From positions 32,922 to 96,921 of the forward strand of contig JAFSOA010000009.1 of assembly GCA_017447265.1 (NCBI GenBank): a stretch of 64,000 nt of DNA. Reading direction: 5' to 3'. Position 1 is the first letter of the stretch. Every line of letters begins with the position of its first letter. This DNA comes from Bacteroidales bacterium. Lineage in GTDB: Bacteria > Bacteroidota > Bacteroidia > Bacteroidales > UBA932. The notes under the pieces are model-generated. The model saw only the letters and a list, made by a program, of their open reading frames with translations, had not been told where the DNA came from and made no database searches. Positions 37,029 through 46,119 of the stretch are shown here, piece by piece. Both the position numbers and the translations under genes were made by a program.

Positions 37029-37058
37029 AAAAAAGACAGCTGTAAGGCTGTCTTTTTT
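37029..37058. terminator. Bidirectional terminator after the tRNA
   Basis: AAAAAAGACAGC (37029-37040) pairs with GCTGTCTTTTTT (37047-37058) over a 6-nt loop. The A-run and T-run make it functional on either strand: for the tRNA on the plus strand and for the DUF4988 operon ending at 37077 on the minus strand. Confidence 0.85.
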
Positions 37059-37076
37059 GTGCATTCAGACCACCTC

Positions 37077-38873
37077 TTACGGGGCGGCGACGACGGTAAC
37101 GGCGTAGGTTGAACTGACGCGTCCCATGCGGGCGGTGATGGTACATTCGCCCGGGGCAACGCCCGTAACGACACCATTGGCAACCGTGGCGATGGCACCA
37201 TCGCTGGTGCTCCAGCTGACGTTCTTCTCCGTGGCCGTGGTGGGCAGCCAGCTGGCCGTGAGGGTCAGTGATTGGCCCACCTCCAGGGTGTGCGTATCCG
37301 GATCGGCCGTCAGGGAGACCGAGGTCGGCAAGATGGCCCGGCGGAATTCCACCACCTTCATGATGCTCTTGTCCATCCATGTGATGAAGATGGCGATGCG
37401 CGACTTGAAGTTCGTGTACCATTGGCTCGAACTGCCCGTGGTGAAGGGCACGTCGAGGGTGAGGTTGTACTTGAAGCCGCCCTCCACCGGCTCGGAACTG
37501 AAGAAGACCGAGCGGATGGCGCCGGCGTATCCGTCGTCGATGCAGATGGCTTCAATCTTCATTCCTGCGCTGTCGCAGTATTGCTGGTAAGTCGGAAGGG
37601 CTTCCGTCGTGGACAGCGTGTCGGTCATGAAGAGCAGAACCTGGAAGGTATAGTTGGTTTCCGCTTCCACATAGTCGTTGCGCAGCGACACGTCGACCGA
37701 CGGGATGTGCTCCCGGGTGCGCGGCAGTGTGACCTGCGTGCCGTCCGCCATGGTCAGGACGACCTGGCGTACATCCGAGAGGTCGACGGCCGTGAAGAAG
37801 TCCTCCACGATCCGGCCGGTGGCGCAGACCGCCTTGCCTTCCGCGTCGCGCATCTTCTCGGCGGGGCCGTCGCCCACGGCGACAGTGAAGTAGAGCTGGC
37901 CGACCGAGTCGACAATACCGATGTGGGGCGTGATGTCTTCGAGCGTGACGCAGACCATGTTGCCCTGGTAGCGGAGCCACTGATACTCCTCGCTGGAACG
38001 GCTCCGGAACACCCAGTAGGATTTTCCGTCGGTATATTTCTTTGCGCTCAGCAGCACCGAGTCGCGGTTGTCGTAGCCGTTGCGGATGGTCAGCACCTGC
38101 CCGTCTTCCATCGTCAGGCGGTAGCCGCTGGTCTGCCCTTCTTCAAAGGACGTGACCGAAGCCACAAAGATGGAGGAAGGGATGCCGTTGACCAGATCGG
38201 TATAGTCGGCCATCGTCTGGTTGAGGGCGTCGCACTTCGCATTGAGTTCGTCGACGGCTTTCTGGGTCGGAATCCGGATGACCGTGCCGCTGGAAAGCGT
38301 GAAGACGACATAATAGGGATCGGATGTGTCAACGCTCGAGAAGACCGAAGAACCACTCTTTCCCTGCGTGGCGCCCCAGCCGGTCTTCGTCCAGGAGTTG
38401 CCGTCGTAGCTGTACCACCAGACGCCCTCCTCGATCTTAAGCTGCGGCACGGTGCCCGTGGCGCGGACCCGCTGGCCGATGGCGTTGGTCATCCAGGTTA
38501 TGGCGCCGCTTTCGCCCATCTGGATGGTCCAGTAATAGGCTTCGGTGGTCTCGTTGTAGTTGACGCCGAGGATGGGCGACACGCCGTCCGTTCCGTTGCG
38601 GAGGGTCAGGGCGGTACCGCTGGTGAAGATCACCTGGTAGCCGCTCCAGTCACCGAGCGACCAGGGTTTGATGCTGGTGATGTGCTCGTTCTTCTCCAGC
38701 GCGTCGATCAGCGACGACAGGGTATGGATGCTTTCGTTGATGGCGTTGACGCGCTGCTCAAGGGCTGCGACGTCGTCTTTCAGCGCTTTGATACGCTGCT
38801 CGATCTCTTCGTGGCAGCCACCCAGCAGGAGGGCGGACAGGAGCAGGGAAGCGAATAAAAAGAATCTTTTCAT
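37077..38873 (-). CDS. DUF4988/PL29-N-type lipoprotein with C-terminal BIG2 domain
   Basis: The 598-residue protein has a lipoprotein signal (ASLLLSALLLGGC). A heptad-rich coiled coil follows at about 21-60 (IEQRIKALKDDVAALEQRVN). Modules of the DUF4988 kind come next, rich in NGTDGVSPILGV and YYWTIQ strings. The last 80 residues are a BIG2-type immunoglobulin-like domain (LEVGQSLTLTASWLP, GVAPGECTITARMG). No catalytic residues of a lyase can be assigned, so it is more likely a surface adhesion or scaffold protein. It is the last of three tandem paralogues on this strand and the only one with the BIG2 tail. Function is unknown. Confidence 0.82.
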   Translation of the reverse strand: MKRFFLFASLLLSALLLGGCHEEIEQRIKALKDDVAALEQRVNAINESIHTLSSLIDALEKNEHITSIKPWSLGDWSGYQVIFTSGTALTLRNGTDGVSPILGVNYNETTEAYYWTIQMGESGAITWMTNAIGQRVRATGTVPQLKIEEGVWWYSYDGNSWTKTGWGATQGKSGSSVFSSVDTSDPYYVVFTLSSGTVIRIPTQKAVDELNAKCDALNQTMADYTDLVNGIPSSIFVASVTSFEEGQTSGYRLTMEDGQVLTIRNGYDNRDSVLLSAKKYTDGKSYWVFRSRSSEEYQWLRYQGNMVCVTLEDITPHIGIVDSVGQLYFTVAVGDGPAEKMRDAEGKAVCATGRIVEDFFTAVDLSDVRQVVLTMADGTQVTLPRTREHIPSVDVSLRNDYVEAETNYTFQVLLFMTDTLSTTEALPTYQQYCDSAGMKIEAICIDDGYAGAIRSVFFSSEPVEGGFKYNLTLDVPFTTGSSSQWYTNFKSRIAIFITWMDKSIMKVVEFRRAILPTSVSLTADPDTHTLEVGQSLTLTASWLPTTATEKNVSWSTSDGAIATVANGVVTGVAPGECTITARMGRVSSTYAVTVVAAP

Positions 38874-38888
38874 GGTCTTGTCCTCCTC

Positions 38889-40361
38889 TTAGTTTGCGGG
38901 CTGCAGGGTGATGATAATCGTTTTCATCTGCCCGTATCCATTGGAAATGAGCAGATTGAGTTTTCCGGTAGAAGGCGCTTTGAACGGGGACGGTGCCGTG
39001 ACCGAGACCGTCCAGTCGACGTGGTCGGTCGTGGTGGCGCTGGCGTAGAAGTATTCGTCGGTCAACGGAAGCAGCGCTGCCTGTGCATCTCCGCCGATGA
39101 TCCTGCAGTGGAAGCTCAGCGTCTGGCCGGAGCTGATCACCAGCACGTTGTTTTCGGTCACCGGGGCGGACAAGGTCACCTGGATGGCCTGCGGCATCGG
39201 AATCAGGACGCTCAGCCCTTCGGCCAGGCTGATGCGCACCATGTCGTCACGGACCTGGACAATGCCCTGGACCACGGCTTCCGGTGCCACGACACTGGCC
39301 TGTACCTTGGCGCCGCCTGACAGCAGGAAAACGGGCTCGCCGTCGCCGTAAGCCACGGCCCAGTACCAGGCCGGGTCGCCTTCCACCTGCCGGAGCGAAA
39401 TCTTGGGCGTTTTGCCGTCCGGGGCGTTGGCCTGGATCTTCTGGCCGTCTTCATCGAGGATCCACTGGGCCGGATCGGTTCCATACTGGATGGTCCAGAA
39501 CCAGACCTTGTCATCGGGATCGCTGGTAAGGCGGCGGGCGCCGATCACGGGCACGTTCGTGCCCTGTCCGTTGTAGAACGAGTAGTTTTGGCCGTCGGAG
39601 AGCCGGAGCTTCATGCCGATGGTGTCGCGTCCGCTCAGGATCGGAATCAGATCCTGGACATAGACCTTTTCCTGGAGCCGGGTCACCAGCTGGGTGAAGG
39701 TCTCCACGTTTTCATTGGTCTTCCGGCAGTTTTCCTGCAACTTCTCGAAGCTGGCCCAGGTGGGCGCCTGGATAGTGGTTCCGTTGAGCAGGTTGAACTC
39801 GATGTAGTCGCCCTTGTCCACGACACTTGAGAAGAAGGAAACACCGTCTTCTCCGGTCGCGCGGCCCAGGTCACGCCAGATTTCCCCGTTGTCGTAGGAG
39901 ACCAACCAGTGGCCGTTTTCAATCTTGATGAGCGGCGAACCGGCATCGCAGGGGATGCGGAGACCGAAGTTGTCGGTGATGAACGTAGACTGGGACTGGG
40001 ACGGATAGCGCACCGTCCAGTACCAGACACCGTCTTCTCCCTTGCCGACGCCCAGGATCGGCGTTTCGGCGTCGGTGCCGTTGTAGAGCACGATGGGGTC
40101 TGCGTGGGTGAAGCTGATGGTATAGCCGCTCCGGCCGTCGCGCTGGAAGGGCTGGACGTCGGTGATGAATTCGTATTGGTTCAGGTTGTCAAGCAGGGAT
40201 TTCAGGCCTTGCAACGTGGTGTTCATGTCTTCGCAGCGCTGTTCGAGCTTTTCGATGCGGCGTTCCAGCACCCTGAGGTCGGAATCGATCTGGGTATGGC
40301 AACCGGCGGGCAAAAGCAGCACCGCCATGAACAGGAGAGAGAGAAAAGCTTGTTTTTTCAT
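38889..40361 (-). CDS. DUF4988-type lipoprotein, middle paralogue
   Basis: The 490-residue protein has the same plan as its neighbours. A lipobox (FMAVLLLPAGC) is followed by a coiled coil (SDLRVLERRIEKLEQRCEDMN) and repeated beta modules with NGTDAETPILGVGKGEDG and WYWTVRY motifs. Its C-terminal 90 residues are unlike the BIG2 tail of the downstream gene. The start follows the previous gene's stop by 3 bp, so the genes are translated as one unit. I infer a surface-exposed structural role; there is no enzyme signature. Confidence 0.82.
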   Translation of the reverse strand: MKKQAFLSLLFMAVLLLPAGCHTQIDSDLRVLERRIEKLEQRCEDMNTTLQGLKSLLDNLNQYEFITDVQPFQRDGRSGYTISFTHADPIVLYNGTDAETPILGVGKGEDGVWYWTVRYPSQSQSTFITDNFGLRIPCDAGSPLIKIENGHWLVSYDNGEIWRDLGRATGEDGVSFFSSVVDKGDYIEFNLLNGTTIQAPTWASFEKLQENCRKTNENVETFTQLVTRLQEKVYVQDLIPILSGRDTIGMKLRLSDGQNYSFYNGQGTNVPVIGARRLTSDPDDKVWFWTIQYGTDPAQWILDEDGQKIQANAPDGKTPKISLRQVEGDPAWYWAVAYGDGEPVFLLSGGAKVQASVVAPEAVVQGIVQVRDDMVRISLAEGLSVLIPMPQAIQVTLSAPVTENNVLVISSGQTLSFHCRIIGGDAQAALLPLTDEYFYASATTTDHVDWTVSVTAPSPFKAPSTGKLNLLISNGYGQMKTIIITLQPAN

Positions 40362-40364
40362 GGT

Positions 40365-41825
40365 TTACTCCTTGGTGACGGTGATGGTTTTGACAAGGGT
40401 GACAGGGGATACGGTCCCCGGGAAGGTAAACACGGCCATGATTTTGCCCTGTCCATCCGTGATGTGGTAGGGAGACTGCACCGCGATGCAGGGCTCGCCG
40501 CTCTCCAGCGTCGCGGTTGTGGCGGTGAAGCCGCCCTGTGCGATGAGCGTGAGCGAGGGATTGTTTCCGTTGACCTTATAGCGGATCACGGCCTGGCTGT
40601 TTTCTTTCATGGCGAAATGGTCGCCGACGGGGTTCCCGTCCGCGTCGCTGAACGAAACGGTGTATTGTTTCGGAAGCACGAAGCGGGTGCTGTCTTTCAG
40701 CACGACTACCAGCGAGTCGCTATAGTCCTTGACCGAAGTGAAGATGCTACGGACTGAATCGATGGCGTGGGGCTGCCACTTGTCGTCGACTTTCGTGCGG
40801 AGGAATTCGGTGCTGTCCTGCGAGATGACCACCCAGTAGAAATCGCCGTCCTCGTCGCGGGAGACGGATACCAGCGGAGTTTCTACCGACTCACTTTCGG
40901 CGGAGATACGCCGGCCTTCAGGCGAGAGCACCCACTTTTCGGCCGACAGACCGATGGTGTAGGCCCAGTAAAGATGGCCGTCGCTGGCACGCTTGACGAA
41001 GATGGCCGGACTCAGGGAAGAGGTCCAGTCGTGTATGCTGAACTGCTTGCCGTTCGACAGGACGACCGTCAGGCCGGTGGTGTCGGCGCCGTCCAGGATG
41101 GGATCGATGGACGTGATCCAGGTCAGTTTGTCCTGCGTGGCCTGCACGAGGGCGATCTGGGCGTCGACATGGTCGTTGGCCTTGTTGAATTCGGTCTTCA
41201 GGCCCAGGTAGGCGCTGTAGGTGGGAATCTTGAAGATTTCGCCCGTCGTCATATGGAAGAGCACATAGTCGGCGTAGGGGGTGATCTTACTGAACATCTG
41301 GTCGCCGTTCGCGCCGTCGGCCTTGCCGAGTTCGATCCAGTTGGAGCCGTCATACGTATAGGCGAAGACGCCGTCGCGGATCGTGACGAAGGGGAGCACG
41401 CCGATGGAGAGCATCATGCTGCCGTCAGCGGCGCGGAGCCAGTCCCATTCGTCGTCGCCGTACTGGACCGACCAGTAGTATTTCTTGTCATCGGGGTTCT
41501 GGCGGCTCGAGACGAGCGGCTTCTTGCCGTCGGATCCATTGGAGATGGTGATGGGCTCGTGCTGTACGAAATTGATGCGGTAGCCCGTCACGCTGCTGCC
41601 CGAGCGGATCTCCGTGATGCCGGTGATCATGTCCTGCCGCTGGATGACCTCCACGACATTGCGCAGGGTGCTCAAGTTCTCGTTGAGCCGGTTGCACAAG
41701 AGCGTCAGGTCGTCGACCCTGTCTTCCAGCTCATCGATTCTGTGGATGATCTCGTCGTGACAGCCCGCCGACAGGAGGCCGGCGGCCAGCACAAGCAGAG
41801 ATAAAAGAAACTTTCTCATAGGCAT
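40365..41825 (-). CDS. DUF4988-type lipoprotein, first paralogue
   Basis: The 486-residue protein starts at an ATG overlapping the stop of the Omp85-type gene; a second ATG two codons on could also serve. Lipobox LAAGLLSAGC, coiled coil IIHRIDELEDRVDDLTLLCN, and modules with SNGSDGKKPLVSS and YYWSVQYGDDEW follow. Sequence divergence among the three paralogues is high although the layout is constant, suggesting old duplications or diversifying selection. Function is unknown; the coupled Omp85-type barrel hints at surface assembly. Confidence 0.82.
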   Translation of the reverse strand: MPMRKFLLSLLVLAAGLLSAGCHDEIIHRIDELEDRVDDLTLLCNRLNENLSTLRNVVEVIQRQDMITGITEIRSGSSVTGYRINFVQHEPITISNGSDGKKPLVSSRQNPDDKKYYWSVQYGDDEWDWLRAADGSMMLSIGVLPFVTIRDGVFAYTYDGSNWIELGKADGANGDQMFSKITPYADYVLFHMTTGEIFKIPTYSAYLGLKTEFNKANDHVDAQIALVQATQDKLTWITSIDPILDGADTTGLTVVLSNGKQFSIHDWTSSLSPAIFVKRASDGHLYWAYTIGLSAEKWVLSPEGRRISAESESVETPLVSVSRDEDGDFYWVVISQDSTEFLRTKVDDKWQPHAIDSVRSIFTSVKDYSDSLVVVLKDSTRFVLPKQYTVSFSDADGNPVGDHFAMKENSQAVIRYKVNGNNPSLTLIAQGGFTATTATLESGEPCIAVQSPYHITDGQGKIMAVFTFPGTVSPVTLVKTITVTKE

Positions 41826-43111
41826 CAGAAGAGATAACCGGTGTTGACGTAAAACGAACCGCCCTTGCCGTTGTCCTGCCTGTTGATGGCGCGGCCGTAG
41901 TCCACGGCAATGATGAAGTTCTTGTTGAGGATGAAGCGCAGGCCGCCGCCGGCAGCCAGGTGGAACTTCTCGACCCCGTGCATGTCCAGCTGGTCCGGAT
42001 GAGGGAACGGAATGTCGGTGGGCAGGTAGGACGGGATCGTGGTGTGGTATTTCTTCAGCACGCGGCCGCCGTCGAAGAAGGCATTGGCGCCGAAGGTCAG
42101 TTCCTGTTTGAATACGTTGACGGTAAGGAATTTCCAGCGAAGTTCGGTATTGAAATAGCAGACGGCCTGGCCCTGGATGCGGTTGCGCATGATGCCGCGG
42201 AGGGTGCGGTAGCCGCCGAAGCCGTCGCGGTCGTAGCCCGGACCCAGCACCGATTCGTAGGGCAGCACGTAGAAGGCCGGATCACCGAGGAAGCCCTGCA
42301 CGCTGGCGCGGTAGGCGAACACCAGGTTGCCGTTCTTGATGAAGGGGATGTACTGCCGCATCACGGCGTAGTAGTGTCCGTAGGGTTTGTTGGTGCCCAT
42401 CCACTTGGGCGCCCATTCCATGAAGGCGTCGGCCCAGATGCCCCGGGTCGGCGCGTTTTCGATGTCACGGCTGTCGTAGCAGAGGCCGAGGCGCCAGGCG
42501 CTGGTCATGCCGCCCTTGTGTTCGTCGGCGGCGATGAAGCCCAGGTCCTTGTACCAGGAGAAGAGGGTTTTTCCGCCCGGCACTTCCTTCAGGTTGTCGT
42601 TCTGGTACTCGTCGATGATGAAATACTTGAAATGATAGCCGAACTTCCAGTAAAGCTTTCCTACGATCTTGCCCGTGAAATCGATCTTGCCGTAAGGGAC
42701 CTTGCGGCCCATCTTGTAATAAGAGGTAGGCAGGGTTTTGTCATAGAAGGACTCGTAGCCGTTGAAGCCGTAGAAGTCGAGGGCTTTCTCGTTGGAGAAC
42801 GAGGCGGCGAAGGAGAAGCGCACGCCCGGAATCAGGAAACGGTTGTCGTAGCTGAGCACGTAGAGCTGGGAGCCTTTGGTGAACCAGGATGCTTCCAGGT
42901 ACATCTGCTGCCGGGGGTTGGGATACCAGCCGCTCTTGCCGAAGTCATAAATGTTGGCCAGGGCGCCGAGCTGGAAGCCCTTGTCCTGGTCGAACGCCAC
43001 GATGGGGAAGGCGCCGAAGGAAAAACCGGTTTTCTCGACGGCTTTCTTGTTTTGTGCCGGAGCCGCCACTGCCAGAAGCAGGGCGATCAGCATCGGGAAG
43101 ATACGTTTCAT
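41825..43111 (-). CDS. BamA/TamA-type (Omp85) outer membrane protein without POTRA domains
   Basis: The 428-residue protein has a signal peptide (MLIALLLAVAAPAQ) and then an antiparallel beta-barrel pattern to the C-terminal phenylalanine (YVNTGYLF). GGYRTLRGIMRNRIQG near residue 290 corresponds to the Omp85 lid-lock RGF region in form, and YFNTELRWKF is also family-like. There is room for little besides the barrel, so POTRA domains are absent. Family members insert or export proteins. It sits between an acyltransferase and three lipoprotein genes, which it may help reach the cell surface; that is inference. Confidence 0.82.
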   Translation of the reverse strand: MKRIFPMLIALLLAVAAPAQNKKAVEKTGFSFGAFPIVAFDQDKGFQLGALANIYDFGKSGWYPNPRQQMYLEASWFTKGSQLYVLSYDNRFLIPGVRFSFAASFSNEKALDFYGFNGYESFYDKTLPTSYYKMGRKVPYGKIDFTGKIVGKLYWKFGYHFKYFIIDEYQNDNLKEVPGGKTLFSWYKDLGFIAADEHKGGMTSAWRLGLCYDSRDIENAPTRGIWADAFMEWAPKWMGTNKPYGHYYAVMRQYIPFIKNGNLVFAYRASVQGFLGDPAFYVLPYESVLGPGYDRDGFGGYRTLRGIMRNRIQGQAVCYFNTELRWKFLTVNVFKQELTFGANAFFDGGRVLKKYHTTIPSYLPTDIPFPHPDQLDMHGVEKFHLAAGGGLRFILNKNFIIAVDYGRAINRQDNGKGGSFYVNTGYLF

Positions 43112-43119
43112 ATGTCCAT

Positions 43120-44424
43120 TTATTTTTGTTTCAATTCTTCATTCAGTTCATCCAACAGTTGCTGCTTCTGCCGACGCAGGCGGCTGTTGAACAGGTAGCG
43201 CCAGGAGGAAGCCAGCCGCCGCAGCTGCTCGAACCATTCGTAGGCCAGCAGGGGAGCCGGGACTGCCAGGACCAGTGCGGCCAGTGCCCAGTACCACTTG
43301 ACGGTGCAGAAGAGCACGATGGCGGCCACGAGCAGCAGGAAGGTCCAGAGCACGACGATGACCCCGAAGCGCAGGGAATTGCGGAAGGATGCGTCGTCCG
43401 TGCGGGAAGCGAGCCATTCGCAGGCGCCCAGGGCCGGACAGCTTCCCAGCGTGAAGGCCAGCCCGAACGGGAGGGCCAGCAGCATGAGCAGCATCCGCCA
43501 CAGGGCCTTGGCCAGGGGATTGCGGGCGTGGGCGGCATGGATGCTCACCCTGGCTTTCTGCCGGGCCTGTTTCCAGGCGAGGGCTTTGTCAAAGAGCTGC
43601 CGGGCTTTCTCCGGCTGCTGCCGGCGGAGCTGCTGCAGTTCCGCCACGGCGGCCTTGTTGGCGGCCTTGCGCGCCTCCAGCCGGCATTCCGGCACCGGCC
43701 CGCTCATGAGCTTGGCCAGTTCCCAGGTCGCCTCGTAATCGTCATCATCCGGGATGTAGACGATCTGTTCCCGCAAATGCGCCGCCGTCACGTCGCGGAT
43801 CAGGGACAGCTGCTGCGGTTCGTTCATCTCCGGGTGGGCGGCCAGCAGTTCCGTCACGTCGATGGCCTGGCCGAAAGAGACCAGCAGCGTGGACCGCAGG
43901 CGATAGTAATCGCCATATTCAAGCCCGATGGGGACGATGTAAACGTGCCGTCCCTCCTCGATTGTCCTGACAGCGCCGCAGGCAATGCGCGAAAGCCCTT
44001 TTCCCAGCGGAAGCAGGCTGTGCATCGAACGGTGCGTTCCTTCCGGTAAGATGCAGAATGGGACCCGATTGTTGAGTACCTCGATGCATTTTTCGACGGT
44101 GTCGTCGCTGCTCAGCACGCTGCGGAAGCCGTCGCGCAGACGGTTGATGGGCATGATCTTGAGGAAAGTCAGGATCTTGCGGATCACCGGGTTCTGGAAG
44201 ATATCGGCACGCGCCACAAAGACTTTGTGCCGGTGATCCATGTCCAGGACGGCGAAGGCGTCCATCAGGGCGTTGCAGTGATTGGGCGCGAGAATGACGG
44301 CGCCCTCCTTCGGAACATTGTCAAGGCCCACATACTTCATCCTTTTGAAGCAGCCCCGAAACCAGCGGTCGGTGAGATAGCGGAGCAGGAAGTAGCAGCT
44401 GTCGTTCTCGTATATTTTTTTCAT
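43120..44424 (-). CDS. 1-acyl-glycerol-3-phosphate acyltransferase family protein
   Basis: This 434-residue membrane-bound PlsC-like enzyme has the catalytic NHxxxxD motif as APNHCNALMDAF near residue 48 and the substrate motif LPEGTHRS near residue 130. The first half is the acyltransferase domain. The second half carries a basic helical region and at least two hydrophobic segments (about 320-400), which is longer than a simple PlsC and typical of Bacteroidota paralogues. It probably acylates a lysophospholipid or a membrane precursor. The Omp85-type gene follows after 8 bp, so these genes form one run with the DUF4988 trio. It is divergent from an EEP-family gene. Confidence 0.88.
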   Translation of the reverse strand: MKKIYENDSCYFLLRYLTDRWFRGCFKRMKYVGLDNVPKEGAVILAPNHCNALMDAFAVLDMDHRHKVFVARADIFQNPVIRKILTFLKIMPINRLRDGFRSVLSSDDTVEKCIEVLNNRVPFCILPEGTHRSMHSLLPLGKGLSRIACGAVRTIEEGRHVYIVPIGLEYGDYYRLRSTLLVSFGQAIDVTELLAAHPEMNEPQQLSLIRDVTAAHLREQIVYIPDDDDYEATWELAKLMSGPVPECRLEARKAANKAAVAELQQLRRQQPEKARQLFDKALAWKQARQKARVSIHAAHARNPLAKALWRMLLMLLALPFGLAFTLGSCPALGACEWLASRTDDASFRNSLRFGVIVVLWTFLLLVAAIVLFCTVKWYWALAALVLAVPAPLLAYEWFEQLRRLASSWRYLFNSRLRRQKQQLLDELNEELKQK

Positions 44425-44491
44425 GCTGGATTAAGCCAATCTAATAAATCGCTAAGGTAGCAAAACTGGGCGAATTTTCCCAGAATTTATT

Positions 44492-44499
44492 TATATTTG
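44492..44499 (+). promoter_or_regulatory. -7 element of the EEP gene, leaderless type
   Basis: TATATTTG ends 4 nt before the ATG at 44504. Confidence 0.6.
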
Positions 44500-44503
44500 T
44501 AGT

Positions 44504-45469
44504 ATGGCTTACACCCTGATGTTCTACAATCTCGAGAATCTCTATGACACCATAGATGATCCGAAGACCGACGACGACGCCTACACGCCGATGGGCGACC
44601 GTCGCTGGACCCGTGAAAAATACCTCAAGAAGCTGGCGAACCTGAGCGAGATCTTCTCCGCCGTGGCGTCGGCCCACAACGGCTTCCCCGTGGTGGCCGG
44701 CGTCTCGGAAGTCGAGAATCTCAAGGTGCTGCAGGACCTGGTGTCGCAGAAGCGGATGGCGGGCGCCCATTACAAATGCCTCCATTTCGAGTCGAACGAC
44801 GCGCGCGGCGTGGAGGTGGGCATGCTCTACCGTCCCGACAAGTTCACGCTCATGGGCTGCGAGCCGCTCAAGCTGGTCCTGCGCAGCGGGCGCGAATACA
44901 TCGGCCGCGACATCCTCTCGGCCTGGGGCTCGATCGACGGCGAGATGTTCGCCTTCTACGTCTGCCACTTCCTGTCGCGCCGGACGGGTGTCGCCGCCTC
45001 CGAAGGTTTCCGCCGTGCCGGCGCCGAGACGGTGCGCGACCATGCCGCCGCCATGCGCCGCGACTATCCCGACATCAAGGTCGTCATCCTGGGCGACATG
45101 AACGACAACCCCTCCGACGAGGCGCTGGCCATGCTGCTCCGTGCCCACAAGAACATCTTCAACGTGCCGGAAGGGGAGTATTTCAACCCGTTCTGGAAGC
45201 TCTCCGACGAAGGGAAGGGGACCAGCATCCACAACCACCGCTGGGTGCTCTACGACAACATCATCGTGTCGCACAACATGCTCCCGTCCTACGCCGGGCT
45301 CAAAGGCTTCCGTCTCTGCCGCATCGACGGCAAGAACCATTACGGCGAGATCTTCTGCCGCAACTTCATGCTCCGCAAAGGCGCCCCGCGCCGCAGCTAC
45401 TACGGCAACGCCTTCGACAACGGCTACAGCGACCATCTGCCGGTGCTCATCAAGATCGACAAGCGATGA
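44504..45469 (+). CDS. Endonuclease/exonuclease/phosphatase (EEP) family protein
   Basis: The 321-residue protein has no signal peptide and starts directly in the fold with LMFYNLENLYDT (metal-binding Asn and Glu). GVSEVENLKVLQDL, GDMNDNPSDEAL near residue 200 and the C-terminal SDHLPVLIKI complete the EEP catalytic set. Relatives cleave phosphodiesters in DNA, phosphoinositides or other substrates; which applies here is open. The start is fixed by a -7 element ending 4 nt upstream. The HAD phosphatase gene overlaps its stop by 4 bp, so both are cotranscribed. Confidence 0.88.
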   Translation: MAYTLMFYNLENLYDTIDDPKTDDDAYTPMGDRRWTREKYLKKLANLSEIFSAVASAHNGFPVVAGVSEVENLKVLQDLVSQKRMAGAHYKCLHFESNDARGVEVGMLYRPDKFTLMGCEPLKLVLRSGREYIGRDILSAWGSIDGEMFAFYVCHFLSRRTGVAASEGFRRAGAETVRDHAAAMRRDYPDIKVVILGDMNDNPSDEALAMLLRAHKNIFNVPEGEYFNPFWKLSDEGKGTSIHNHRWVLYDNIIVSHNMLPSYAGLKGFRLCRIDGKNHYGEIFCRNFMLRKGAPRRSYYGNAFDNGYSDHLPVLIKIDKR

Positions 45470-46119
45470 AGGCCTACACCGATTTCGTCTTTGACATCGA
45501 CGGCACGCTGCTCGACACGGAGCGTACGGGCGTGCTTTCGCTCATGCAGACCATCCGTGAACTGACGGACCGGGAAGTCAGCTACGAAGAGGCCTACCGC
45601 TTTTTCGGGGTGCCGAGCGCCCGGGCTTCCGCTTCGCTGGGCGTTGCCGACAAAGAGCGCTTCGCCGCCGTCTGGGAGGAGCATTTTCAGGAACTGATGT
45701 ATCTGGTGGCGCCTTTTCCGGGTGTGGAGGAAGTGCTGGATGCGCTGAAGGAAAAGGGGGTCCGCACCGGACTGGTCACTTCACGCTCCCGTTTCGAGGT
45801 CGACTACGACCCGCACCTGGCGAAGCTTCTGCCGCGTTTCGACGCGCTGGTGTGCGCCGAGGATTCCGTGCGCCACAAGCCCGATCCCGACCCGATGCTG
45901 GCGTATTTCGCCAAGACGGGCGCGGAGGCCGCCACGACACTTTTCATCGGCGACACGATGCACGATTACCAGTGCGGGCATGCCGCCGGCTGCGATTTCG
46001 CGCTGGCTGACTGGAAAAAGCGGGGAATGCAGGGGATTGCGGCGGACTACTGTTTCAGCGACGAGGCCGGATTGCGCTCGCTTATGCGTTTCTCCCGGCG
46101 CTGCTTCTCCTTGCCGTAG
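45466..46119 (+). CDS. HAD-superfamily hydrolase, Pgp/PpaX-like
   Basis: This 217-residue phosphatase has the nucleophile motif FDIDGTLLDT at residue 8-17, a helical cap, the motif II serine in VTSRSRF, the motif III lysine in RHKPDPDPML, and motif IV GDTMHDYQCGHAAG. The arrangement fits phosphoglycolate phosphatase or PpaX pyrophosphatase relatives; the substrate is uncertain. It starts within the stop codon of the EEP gene. Its 3' end overlaps that of the small converging secreted-protein gene by 73 bp. Confidence 0.9.
   Translation: MKAYTDFVFDIDGTLLDTERTGVLSLMQTIRELTDREVSYEEAYRFFGVPSARASASLGVADKERFAAVWEEHFQELMYLVAPFPGVEEVLDALKEKGVRTGLVTSRSRFEVDYDPHLAKLLPRFDALVCAEDSVRHKPDPDPMLAYFAKTGAEAATTLFIGDTMHDYQCGHAAGCDFALADWKKRGMQGIAADYCFSDEAGLRSLMRFSRRCFSLP

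Noticed and set aside
36827-37045. A 72-codon frame after rpsJ
   Set aside because: It runs over the terminator hairpin and the tRNA and has no protein features.
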